A stretch of DNA of 64,000 nt from Mansonella perstans (lineage: Eukaryota; Nematoda; Chromadorea; Rhabditida; Onchocercidae). Positions 47,204 through 58,856 of the stretch are shown piece by piece (positions within the stretch are counted from its first letter, which is position 1; each line of letters begins with the position of its first letter). Position numbers and translations under genes: made by a program. The DNA lies in the NCBI GenBank assembly GCA_037074765.1, contig JBAMDO010000046.1, forward strand, positions 1-64,000, read 5' to 3'. A model generated the notes under the pieces. That model had not been told where the DNA came from and searched no databases. It was given only the letters and a program-made list of their open reading frames with translations.

Positions 47204-48531
47204 TCGTAGATTTGTTTTTCATTCGTGCAATTTTTCCAAAACAAATGAAAACCGCTTCTCTTGATTTCATATTCATAAAAGGACATAAATATTTCTCGAG
47301 TTTGGAAAATTTTTGGGTGAAATTTAGCGCTCTCTCAGAAAATATGCGAATGGTTGTCACCAAATTTAGTGATTGAATCATCAGCAAATAGTCTACCACT
47401 GCATAAGCTTTGATTTACGGAAAGTACTACGGAAGTTCACCGTGAAGAGAAGAATGACGCTTGGTCATGACCAAGAATGATATTTTGATGAAAAAAATCA
47501 AATATAGGAATTGTCGTTTGCTACAATTATGATTAAAGGATGTTAAAAGATCAAAATGGTAAAAATAGTCGTCAAGTGTCGTTTAAATATTCATACTATT
47601 CGTTGCATACTGCAACAATCTACAGCAGACAGTTTAACGCAATACACTGCATGAATGCAAAATTTTCTTTTAAAAGCAGGAAAAGTGCAAGATATTGGTT
47701 ATACTTTTATATTTCTTTTATTTTTTGGTGATTACCGATTAGAGTTAGGAAGACAAATCTCTTATTCATTTTAATTTTTCTGGTCTACATCCACTGAATA
47801 CAGCGATATCAGTGAAGTAACTACCACTGTTCACACCGATAAAATCCTGTTGTCACCGAAATTTCATTTTGATTTGTATAGCAGACACTTCAGTTCTTCA
47901 TTAATCTATTTATTTCCCACTAATATAGAACTATTGTATCTATTAAAATCTTAAAAATATTTCAACGAATAAATGCTTATTAGGTGTTTTTAGCTGACGG
48001 CCCAGCGATTTTTCAAAATCTAAGCAGCAATGAATTAAGACTGCAACAGTTAGCACCTTGAGTCCCTAAAGGATTTTCATCATAAATTAAATTTAGAAGA
48101 GATGTAAAAAGCCAGTGCTATTCGGCTATGAAATAATTTCATCAGCACCCAGGAAATTGGCTAAAGTTAATTCTCGATGTCGAGTCTCTTAAGAAATGGC
48201 ATGACAGCAAGTTTGATTTTGTGCTCTTATGACTAAATCGTGCGATATAAATTTATGGTGACAGCAAGTCTGATTTTAAATTTCATAAAGTTATTAACCC
48301 TCAGTGTTCTTTATTAAGGCATTTGACCTTAGCGATTCTTTGAGAATAGCCATCAATTAACATCTTACCAATTTTTTCGAAGTTTGTTTTCAGCACCAGG
48401 AACAAAATAACAGTTTAGTCTTTCAAACTTCTGAAAATTCTTTTAATGGACAACTTGAAGTAGATTGACAAATCAACCAACTAGTTAGAGCGATCCCTAA
48501 TCCTCGAAATGATCAAAAATAATTTCAATTG
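46480..48531. other. Intergenic region
   Basis: About 2 kb, no supported exon. It contains a 33-nt T run (47170-47202). Minus-strand frames at 46416-46667 and 47166-47399 are shadows of coding or homopolymer sequence. Confidence 0.5.
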
Positions 48532-50620
48532 TTATTGCTCTTCAACAAGCACACATTGAATTGGTGAAAAATAACAGTTCTTGAAATGGTTTATGGATCG
48601 CAACACCATGTGATGTTCTGGCTGTCGCTGTTCAAGATGATGAGTTTGCTCATGTAATATAGTGCGCCACGGAAATAATTGAGACATTACGAAATTTTTC
48701 CTGAAAAAATTTTTCTGGAATGCAGAGAACTTTGGAGCAGATCGACTTTGCATTTGCAAAGGGATTTTTTCAAGATTTTTATCCGGAAAAATTCCAATTC
48801 GTTGAGTTTCTCGAGATGAATAAGAAATGAATACCGTGCGTTGTCTCGTAATTCTTCGTCCCATAGTGAAATTCTGGCAGAATTTGCCCTGCAAAGTTAT
48901 TTTTTTTTCTCTAATATCATCATAGTAAATACATGGAAACCAGTTCTAGATTTGCAGTTCTGATCATGTAAAAAAACTTCGTAATGCTCGAGATGCTTTC
49001 TCCTTCCCTCTGTGTCTATAATACTTCAGTATTTTTCTGAATTTGCATGACCCTGCTTTCTACTTTCCTTTCACATTTCATCAGGGGCAAGCAATTTCAA
49101 GTTCTTTGAAAGTTATTTAAAAGTAAGCCTGACGAAACTATGCGGCAAACTTGAACTGAAAACACATACAGAAATACCATTATCAGAGCGGATGAACAAA
49201 AATAAGTTGCAAATACTAATTTGTCTTGTGGTCGATAATCTGTTTCCAAGCATTTTCTTGAAATCCTACTAAAAACGATTCCTCGAGATAGAATTTAATT
49301 CGGTAACTATTATCGTAATTTGCACAAATGCGCTACAACCTTATTATTAAGGAGCACAATATGAACCAACTGATTTCATTCGAAAATTAAAGCAAAAGCC
49401 TAATTCAATGACTGCAGTTTTCCATTCCATCATATCTATAGTTCAAGGTCCTATTTTAGCAGTAAATTCAAACTGGAGATTAAAAATACGACTCCAGCCA
49501 TATTTTACATAAAATACAAATTACTGGAAAAAGTTTAGCTGCGAACAGCATTAAATAAATGGCTGAATGAAGTCAATAAATTACAACTCCAGTGGAACAA
49601 GAGATCAGTAGAAAAAGTTAGAAATTCAACTACCCCATTATTTACTGCGCTAAAAAAGTAGCGACAACAGACAGAACTGCTGCACTACAGGTTACATTAT
49701 AATATAAAATGATGAAATGAGATTTGGAACAGTGAATATAAATAAAAACTATAGGAATAGAAAATTTCAGTTCCAAATTAGCAGATACAATCTATAAAAT
49801 TTTGCTCCAAAACTGAAAAAGGGAAATTAAAGACGTTAGGACAGAGTAAAATCAAATATTGCTAATGGATAATACAATTCCAACATAAAGCTGTTATCAG
49901 AACATTATATATTTAATGGATTATACTACCAAAACATGCATCTTTAGAGAGAAGCATAAAATGAAAAAAAACTGAAACTGCTTAAAAAAAATGGCAAGGG
50001 TAAGTTCAGAAATAATTTCCAATATTCGAAGGAAAAGAACGAACAAAAGATATACAAGGGCGTAAACATGACCACTAATGAGTAAACTAGCAGCCTAACG
50101 CAGAAACAGAATCTATTAATCTGCTTAAACAGACAAAAACAGTCAGACTAGATAAGTTCAAACCATACATACTATTTCAGCCAAACAACAAATGTTATAC
50201 GCACATATTATCTTCCTTTTATACTCTTTGATTCAGTGGAGTTCACAAAAATTAAAAAAAATTGTGAGATAAAAATCTATGAGGGCTATATATCAAGGAA
50301 ATCTTTCACAAGCAACAAGATCATTCTTGAGCATACACTGCAGAATAGCACATTAAGATACACAGCCTCTAGTCTACGAATATAATCCAAGTAAAGGTTG
50401 CTAATTTGCTAATAAATTCAATTCCTAAGAAAAAACCATGAAAGTTTACTTTAGAATTACTTAATAATCTACTGAAGTATTTCAAACAACGAACGCTAAC
50501 TTCACTCAAAATCCTTCATATGCAGCAGAATTATGTTTGACAGTGTTCATAAGCTGAAGCTCACCTGAAAATTACTGCAGAAAGAGTGATAAGAACGGAG
50601 TAAATCTGACCGCAAAGCAT
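48532..50620 (-). CDS. Allatostatin-C-like neuropeptide precursor
   Basis: Three minus-strand exons join in phase to 92 residues: 50620-50565, 48888-48835 and 48700-48532 (TAA). Exon 1 encodes a signal peptide (MLCGQIYSVLITLSAVIF) ending in phase 2 at AG/GTGAGC; exon 2 (54 nt) and exon 3 begin with one base each, matching. A short spacer follows, then the C-terminal peptide SINHFKNCYFSPIQCVLVEE preceded by Leu-Arg, a possible monobasic cleavage site. CYFSPIQC has the Cys-x6-Cys loop and Y-F-x-P-I core of arthropod allatostatin C (CYFNPISC), a somatostatin-like disulphide-ring peptide acting on G-protein-coupled receptors. Exons 2 and 3 also lie in one continuous frame spanning 48894-48532, but in that frame exon 2 loses its phase match to a leader. 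Other peptides in the precursor are not evident. Confidence 0.72.
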
Positions 50621-51270
50621 CTAGTTTCCTTCGAAATTGCCGAAAAACGGAGGTAACCAGTTGTCAATGATGATGCTAGAGCTATTTATGTGCGACCAAT
50701 TTTCGATTTAGCGAATTGGATAACACTATTTCATATGGGCTCAAAAAACTAAATTATGGAATAAGTACTTTTTAGCTGAGAATCAACAACGTCACATAAA
50801 GCAATTACTGAAAAAGGTGTATGGAAAAGTTGCTTGCATGAATATTCGAGATGGCAACGCTAATAAATGAGAAGTAGCTATTCCAGTTAAACAACAAGAT
50901 GAGTCTTTCTGCTCCTATAAACACTGGCAAAACATAATGCCAACATTGTGCGCAGTAATTCTGACCACATTTTTGAAACAGTAGGTTAAATTGTGTTCAA
51001 AGATAAAGTATAAAAGGACTTCACAAAATCATTAACTATTTAATACACTTAACGCTTCAAAATCAAGCAAAAATAAACATCTCATCAAATTTCGTAAATA
51101 AAAAATTTTTACATGTAAGAAAAATTTTTACATATAAAGTGTTCAAGTTTTTGTGGCGAACAATCAAAGTTTTGTAAAATCCAAATTTAAACTTATAGTT
51201 TGAATATAAAAGTACAAGACAGTGTAGACAAATGGTACAAAAACTAGAGAGTTTCAATTTCTGTGCTTAC
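48889..51270 (-). other. Intron of the peptide gene and upstream DNA
   Basis: Apart from the 56-nt leader exon at 50565-50620, no exon is supported over about 2.3 kb. A short frame after ATG 50978 (MWSELLRTMLALCF) has no clear continuation. Confidence 0.45.
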
Positions 51271-51470
51271 ATCAGTATCGCCAAAAATATGTTTAATATG
51301 GTTGATCATTTCAGGTCCAATACCGTCGCCTGCAAGTAACGTCACCATCTGACGTCCACCATATTTGGCTAATTTAGCCTAAAATGGTTTCGCAAAGGTT
51401 TACCTTGTCTGTATAGCAATATCCAGTTCGTAACACTCAGAAGCTTCTTGGAGGCGTAATGAATGAGCAT
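51271..51470 (-). CDS. NAD-isocitrate dehydrogenase (gamma/beta-like) N-terminal exon, incomplete
   Basis: The 108-nt minus-strand exon 51378-51271 (phase 0 both ends; acceptor CATTTTAG, donor GTAAGC) encodes LAKYGGRQMVTLLAGDGIGP followed by EMINHIKHIF, which matches the N-terminus of mitochondrial NAD-dependent isocitrate dehydrogenase beta/gamma subunits (YGGRHTVTLIPGDGIGPE). A short first exon 51470-51435, MLIHYASKKLLS, is compatible in phase and presequence-like, with a trans-splice-type CATCTAG/GAA before its ATG and a 56-nt intron; it is weakly supported. The rest of the enzyme (substrate and NAD sites, about 300 residues) is not visible downstream, where an unrelated peptide gene sits. 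It is either a gene fragment or the first exons of a gene with very long introns. Confidence 0.6.
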
Positions 51471-53099
51471 TTCCTAGATGAGTTACCATTAATCAAGTGG
51501 AATCCAGCATCAAAATCCAATTACCACATTTCCAGAGCTAATCAGTATCTCACAATTTTTAGTAACTGGATAAGAATTTCGACCCCTTTCCGATATATTT
51601 CAGCTCTGTTAAACCAAACATTCTAATGAGCCGTAAAGTTCCGTCATAAAAAAAGTTAAAAAACCTGTTTTTGTTCAGGGACATGCGATCGGAAACGGTA
51701 CATTTCATTGCTCGAATTACACTGTGAACTGACAGTGAGTCCTCGATAAGCAAATTTTAGACTTATAGCATTAATTTGAGATAACCATGACATCAACTAA
51801 GTTGTTGACAACATTAAATTCAGAGAAAATGACGGTCCATTATTATTTCAAAATGTTCCTGCAAAGTAACGACTATCATAACATATTCTTGGATAAACTT
51901 AGATTAAATATGATAACTCTAGAATAAAGTACCCAATAGCTCGCAGTTTCCAGACAAAGTAGAAGGACGGGTCACATCAATCACAATGGTAACACACTAA
52001 AATGCCAGTAAGGCTAATGTATTTCGTTAATTGCGACCTCATTCCAACCAGTCACCCACCATTTCTACTCATCACCACGAACTTCTGAAGCATTTAATCA
52101 CAACCAGGAGAAGTTCGCACTCTTACTCTTCTGACTGGCCTTTTGAGCTTATGTGAAAACGGCTATTTCTTTTTATAGAATTGAAAGAGTCATATTTTTT
52201 TACTGTTTACTTTTGTTATTATTTTCTACCTGAATCAATAGTCAGTAGTCATCGATAAATGGTTAACTTTCTTCTCATGAAAAATCGCAGGCCCCACTGA
52301 AGGAATATTGAGCAAGAGAAATGCTGTTCGAGAATTACTTTTGAAAGTTAGCTCAGATATCCGCTTCAGTTAGATATTTGGATCATAGTGGGCATGCTAA
52401 CTTATCTAAGGTATGAAATACCATCTGCATATCTTACATCAAAAACAGATCATTTCATAGCAAAATAACTGTGAACATAGCAGAAGAGAATCAATGAGTC
52501 GATGTTGATTGAAGTAATAAAACCAGATACCTAAAAAAAAAAAAAGAGGAAATTTTTTTTTTAATACTTTGCACAATGATTTTCACTGTTGATCTAATTT
52601 TTAATCATATGTGGGTGATCCAGATTATATTTATCGTTCATTTTAACCAATCACATATGCCAAAGAACACTACCACTTTACTTGGAAAACAATTAAATCA
52701 GGTTGGCATCAGGAAAGATTTCTTAAATTCTATCCCATAGCAGTTTTCATAGCTCATAGGGGAACTTCGGCTTTTTCAAAATGTGAAATTCAGAAAGAAT
52801 ATTGTAAAAAAATGTAGCTTTGATAGCCTTGTCATGGCTGTGAATAATTTTTAAAAGCATTTTAGCCAATCATGAATCTCATTTACCATTATAATAACAT
52901 TTCTAATCAGAAAGCAATCCCAAGATAGAAACGTTGAAATAGCGGAAAACGCGAAAATATTTTTTTCAACCAATACCAAGTTGAAAAGTACTTTATTTTA
53001 AAGTTATCCATTCGTTCATCATCTGTTTCAGTCTACAACTCCTTCACACAGTATTTAAACCCGAAATAAAATAGATAAAACTATTATTTGCGATAAATT
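51471..53099. other. Intergenic region, divergent flanks
   Basis: No supported exon. It lies between the minus-strand isocitrate dehydrogenase exon and the plus-strand exon at 53100. A minus frame at 51559-51753 lacks splice support. Confidence 0.45.
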
Positions 53100-53198
53100 A
53101 TGGTCGATGCTAATAATGAGCAAGAAAGTCTTGATCCATTAGACACATTAAATGAGTCTGCTGCAACTAATAATTCGGGCTGCAAGGAGTTAACACTG
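53100..53198 (+). CDS. First exon of an unidentified plus-strand gene
   Basis: ATG opens a 33-codon exon (MVDANNEQESLDPLDTLNES, ending GCKELTL) with donor CTG/GTAAGA in phase 0. The composition is acidic and polar, with no signal peptide. The next exon is unclear: a phase-0 terminal exon encoding QYFNPLTHHPLQ-stop lies after TTTTCAG at about 55165-55203, and the PDZ exon at 58812 is also in phase 0 through its leader (NSWVVKFALEDTAATMAQAE). I therefore cannot say whether it is a small gene of its own or a distal alternative first exon of the ALP/Enigma gene. Confidence 0.5.
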
Positions 53199-54019
53199 GT
53201 AAGAACTCTTTTTTTAACAAAACTATTCAAGCTTTTAAAAATTCATCCAAAATTTAATTTTTTTTTTTACTAGCAGTAATATCGTATGTTATTTAGAGTC
53301 TGTCGAACTCCTGAGGAAGTTTTGTATGATCGATAAATCACGGTGATTTTGATATTATTATCGATTGAAAAGCTGAAAAGGTATTTTTTTTCGATAATGA
53401 TCAAACCTCCACAGTGAATTTGAGATTCAATTTCAGTTGAACTAGTCAAACAAAATTAACTATTATATGAGTACATTATTACAACCCGAACAAATCTCTA
53501 TTGCCAGAAATGATAAAGATCATAGCTTTACCGACACCAGTTGGAAAATGAACAAAGACAATGGTTTGCTAATATCTAATAATACTAGATAAATTTAAAT
53601 TGAACGTAGACTCATGTAAATTAGTTAGTTCATTCTAGGACTTAGAAAAATAGAAGTCCTTTAAATTCTTGACCAAGAAATATTTTCAAAAATTTCGATT
53701 TTTCATCTATATTTTGTGCGGTTTATTAAAAAAAAAAACGGAATAGTTGATTTGACACAATTTGGTTAAATTCGTAAACCCTGAAGTTCCATTACCATGA
53801 CCTCTGGTAATATATTCGTTCTTTCATATGTCCTCGTTTTTTATCCAATATAATCGTTATATTCACCTTTGAGTAAACTGATTCGCTTTTTTTCAATTAA
53901 ATTTTTTTCAGTCAGAAATGATTAGATTTTACATAGTGATAAAGATCAATACTTTTCGTCTAAGTTTTTTCAAAATAGTTGTAAAAGTGTAATTAAAGTT
54001 GACAATATTTTTCAATCTC

Positions 54020-54230
54020 TCATGGATCACTACCCAAATTTCTGTTCCATTTGGCTGTCTTATGACAATTTTTGCATTGTAAATAAAAATTTAGTGTATT
54101 AGAAAATGTGTCGCTTAAATTAAAATTGTTCCAGAGACTGAAATCGTAGCTACCATCCGGTAAAATAGTTTTAAACATAAAGCACCTCTTGAAGGAAAGG
54201 ATCAGTTGTGCTGTTTGCTGTGCGTCAGAC
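54020..54230 (-). CDS. Orphan minus-strand exon-like frame
   Basis: After TTTTATAG on the minus strand a frame of about 70 codons runs to a TGA, with balanced composition: SDAQQTAQLILSFKRCFMFK, ILPDGSYDFSLWNNF and a final CKNCHKTAKWNRNLGSDP. It would be a terminal exon, but I found no start exon. Function unknown. Confidence 0.3.
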
Positions 54231-57078
54231 CTATAAAAAAAAAGGAATTTTAGTTCGGTGAAATTAATTAACTTCTCCAGTCTCATTTTCAAAGGAAAAA
54301 ATAACAGATTCACTTTTCTGATTCTGAAATAAAGATTGAATAGAGAGGGTATCCATGATTCCGAAATTACGAGAAATGAAAATTTAGTGATTTTATATTG
54401 TTATTCTAAAATTGTAATATCGTCGAGCAATAGAGATTTCTTTAAGGCAACTGAATTTTTGATTCTAGTGGTATTACATCAGAAATGATGCAGACCACTC
54501 TAACTCAAGCCTTCATTTCCAAAAAATTGTTAGTGATTGATATCTTTGTGAGACAGTGTCTTGTGGAAGTGGTTATGGTCGACAAGATAAACAGTGACGT
54601 TCCTGAATGAAAGCTATGGTGATGATGAATAAGAAGTTTTCAAGTGTTTCAACTGGTGACATTTAATGAAGGTTAAACTAAAATATGCGGATAACAAAAA
54701 CAAACCATAAAATCATCACAGTGAATGGATTTCAAAAATTAATAGTATTGATAAACAGTCCACTACAATCTTAGAAGCAATTAGATTCAGCTGATGCTAA
54801 AAACTAGCCAGAACAAAATAAAATAAGATAGTCTGGATGTAAAGTTCTTTGAGCTATTCGTGCATTTTTGGGGAGGCATTCAAAAATTCGATATTATGTG
54901 TATACTGAAATGCTTCGATGCAGGATAAAGTAGGATATAGAGTAGGAGTTGAAAAAGAGTTCTAGAAGTAGTTCTAGACTTATAAGCACTTAGTTCTAGT
55001 GATGCAGTTGTTTAGATGTGTGGAGGAACAGCTGCGAAAGTTCTCATTTCTTAAAACACAAATCTATCGAACGGTGCTATTTAACTCTGTATTAATGTCT
55101 GATTTTGTTGCTCCTCAAACCAAGCTAATCTTATTATCTTAGCTGTTAACTTTCAAATTTTCAGCAATATTTCAATCCTCTGACGCATCATCCACTCCAA
55201 TAGTCTTCTCGTCCATGTTTGCACTGCAACGATTTAAAATGCTACCAGTAAATCTCGAATTTTTCAAATATGGCTCATTTTGTAGATATTTGCAGTTTGC
55301 AACATTCTGTAGGCTTCTTCTGCTGATATAATATTCATCAACCTACTCTTGCAGATCACCGTTTTGTCACATTATTTGTATTGTCCCATTCACCCATAAT
55401 GGCGGATAGTAAAGGAAAGCATGTCTTATGTAAACCTGATTACGATGTGTTACTGTTTTAACATGAAGCACAATTCTATTAACAGTTTCAAATGTGCTGA
55501 AATCGGTAATCCTCCAGAGGATATAAATTAGATTGCCTAAAGAATATATACTTGCAAGATTAGCCTAGAAATTGTACTTCGTTTGATGAAAAACTTATAA
55601 TGTTCACTATCATAGGGAAATTTTTTGAAACGGTTATCAACGATCAATGCCAATTTGTTTCATTAAAAATAAAGCGGGAACAAATTCCACACACATTTCA
55701 AATTTTGTTTAGTCTTATTAAGAATATTTTTTGTGTCGTTATTTATTAAATAGAAGTCGTGACTCACTGCGAAATTATTAAGAATAAATCGGTTCAACAA
55801 GACTTGGAATGAAAATTTACTGCATACTGTGTTTGGTAGTGTTTGAAATTTTATTGTTCGATAAAATTGATAGCTTTGTGGTTGCAGGAATAATTATATT
55901 ATGTGCTTTAATTCGAAATTTAAATTTGTATTTATTTTCATTTTTTCTTCGAAGACTTGAAAATAATTTTATAAATCATTAAGGTTTAACGTTTCATTCA
56001 TTATGATTATTTAAAGCTTATAATGAATAACTTGGTGATTGAAGCTTGACTATTGGAATGCAAACTCCGTCTGCTTGGAATGTCTAAACAGTCCTAATCA
56101 TTCATGGGTTTTCGAACTTTGTTGAATAGCTGATACCTCATAGTGAAAGACTTGAACAAAACATAGCTCAGACAGAGTCCGTTGGTTAAATGAAATTTTC
56201 AATCATCACTAATCGTCGAGAATGTCTTAGCACTTCTCCACTCTTTCCTTCTTTTATCTGTCCACATGCATTGTATAATAGTCACTCAACTCCTTCCTGT
56301 CTACTATTTCTCACATTTCCCATATATATATATACGCACTCGCTTTTCACTACAGTTCAAATTCATTTCTTTTATTAATTTACAATTAAGATATTTGAGA
56401 AATTAAGTTTAATACAGGATTATAGCTGCATAGTTTCACGTGGTGCAAAGTTTTACAAAACGATCACATAGTTGGTCGTGATATTATGCGGAAGATGTCG
56501 ATAAAAACCTAATAGTTATCATTTATTATATGGGTGAATATAGTTTTACAGGATTTACAGTGATAATGCAGTAATAATAACTCAAATTTGTCAAAAAATT
56601 GCAAATTTTTTTCCATGGATTTACAGCACATTTTTTTCTAATCATTTAAATTGATTAATATGGGGATAACTCACCTTTAACTAATGTAATAACTGCAATG
56701 TTAAATATAAAAACAACTAGTCTGCGAAGGCAAATGGATCTTTCCTGAATCGTTCATTACAAGTATTGAAGTAATTTAAATTGATCGTTTATAGTTGAGT
56801 CTTTGTAATCTATAACTGCAACATCTGGTGATTGCAAGATTTGCACGATGTGACTGATATTTAACATTTTTTTTTTTTTTTTTGAAAAAAGTTAACAATT
56901 TTTTGAACATAATGATTTCACTGACTTTTAATTCAAAACATTAGATTTTTACTATGATTACCAGGCGGAAAAAGCACAGAAAATTTGCTGCTACTTTGTA
57001 TTAATTGATTAAATCGTTTTTCAAAATAACGACGTTTGTTTATATGGTTAGCTCGATTTTCTAATGGTTAGTTTACAG

Positions 57079-57250
57079 TCAGTAGCAACAAACACTTGCT
57101 CTTGTTTCGTAATGGAATTTTGTATCTGGCAATTTCATTGCTTTCCCGACATATATATGACTATTACTCGTAAATACTGTGTTCCCAAAACAAGGGACTA
57201 GAGATGTTTTGTTCATAGTTAATTGACCAGGAAAGAATTTGACCACTACC
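57079..57250 (-). CDS. Orphan minus-strand exon-like frame
   Basis: After CTTTTCAG on the minus strand a frame runs 57 codons to TGA: VVVKFFPGQLTMNKTSLVPC, FGNTVFTSNSHIYVGK, then HYETRASVCCY. The end-of-protein Cys pair and Asn-glycosylation-like NKTS suggest a secreted protein, but no other exon could be joined. Confidence 0.25.
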
Positions 57251-58856
57251 CTGAAAAGTAATTTAGAATAAACAGAACAAATTGAACCGAAACGAAGTGA
57301 CTCTTTTTTAATTTTTAGCTTTGCCAGCATGAAATGGACTTACTTTACTGTGAAAAGTGAAAAACGAATGCAGTAAAGTTTTATGCTAATAAATGCTTCA
57401 TTTATTCTATCTGTATTATATATAAATAACTCTTTTTTTCAAAATTTCTCTTATATTTCTTGCTTATTTTTCAGAATAAAGTCTGGAAATACTATTAATA
57501 AATGATTTTCAAAATTCAAAGCATTATTTTCAGGTCTTTTCCAAGATTCCAACAGAGTTATTTACCGATAATTGCAAAGCAAATGGGGTTGTTGATTGTG
57601 CACTATTTGGTTTGCTAGATATAGTTTGATGCTCTCGCATCAATAAATAGAAATTAACTGCGTAATAACGCTATTTAGTATTCTCTGTTGAATCATTTCA
57701 GTCCACACACACCCACACATAAAACAGAACAGTAAGGCAGAAGTACGCTTTTCTTCATAAACAATAGGAGAAGTATTAGGTATATGATACACCGCCTATC
57801 GTTTTGCCTGTTCTGGAAGAGATCGTGCCAAAAGCGACAGGAGTATTGCTTCTTTCGGTCAGTTCAAAATAGGTGTCGTCCACAAGGTGAGTGTTTGATT
57901 TCAATGCCTTATAATCTTTCTTTCCTGGTTATTGGGATTGAATTTACCTGAAATCAATTTGTAAACATATATAGTTGAGGATGCATTGTGATAACATCTA
58001 TGATATCCGACTCGATAGATATTTAAGCAGTAATGATTCAATTAAATTTAAAGTGAAGCAAGCAGGATTGCAAAGATTGACATTTTTCCATCTTATTAAA
58101 TCTTATTGAAGTTCCGATCTTATTAAAATAAAATCTTGTGAAAGGTTGCTCAGATACATATATTGAACTGTGGACAGATTATCTTACTTAAATTTTTTGT
58201 TAATTTAAGAACTAATCAACTATTCTTTTACCACATTCAACCCAATATTGATGTGACTTATTATAAATATTAGCTGATATTCGTTCATGTGTTGAATATA
58301 CTAGTCAGCAATATTTGATTAGGAATGTAAATTATTTTTCTAAGTGTTGCTATATTCACTGTCCATCTGCAATTCCTGGATAGCATTTGAACTTCTTGTT
58401 TGTTGAGCGTTTTGAACGCCCCTTTGAAAACAAGCATTCGTTTCGAAATTCCCCTGCTTGCAGTTTAAAAAAATGAAGATTGAATAAAGTGAAAGTATGA
58501 AACATTGATGATAAAAACGAGCGTTTTCTGAATGTTTACAACGTTCACTTTCATTCTTAGAATTTTTTTTACAATAGGCAATGCGTAGATATTATTGAAG
58601 ATGTTGAAATTCCTTATCCTTATGATACTGACATTTTTTGTTTATAGTTCTGGATAATTATTGCTGGCAAAAAACAAATCAGTCGAGGTTTTAAATAATT
58701 AACTGCGACTTATTATTCAGAGTGCAAAGCTGCTATATAATTTCGATTTCGACGTTTTTCGAAATTTCACAGCCAGTCAAATTTTTTGCAAAATTCTTAA
58801 GAAACTTTCAGAATAGTTGGGTGGTGAAATTTGCTTTAGAGGATACCGCAGCAACA

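Larger units (their letters stand above)
53199..58811. other. Long region with few supported exons
   Basis: About 5.6 kb of mostly non-coding AT-rich DNA, possibly introns of the plus-strand gene(s). Two minus-strand exon-like frames (54230-54020 and 57250-57079) are listed separately. Poly-T at 56869-56883 and a TA microsatellite near 56323-56333. Confidence 0.45.

Noticed and set aside
48532..48894. Single 120-codon minus-strand exon reading straight through
   Set aside because: Open, but a two-exon reading (intron 48834-48701) is phase-consistent with the signal-peptide exon and gives a normal precursor; the straight reading cannot be joined to that leader in frame.
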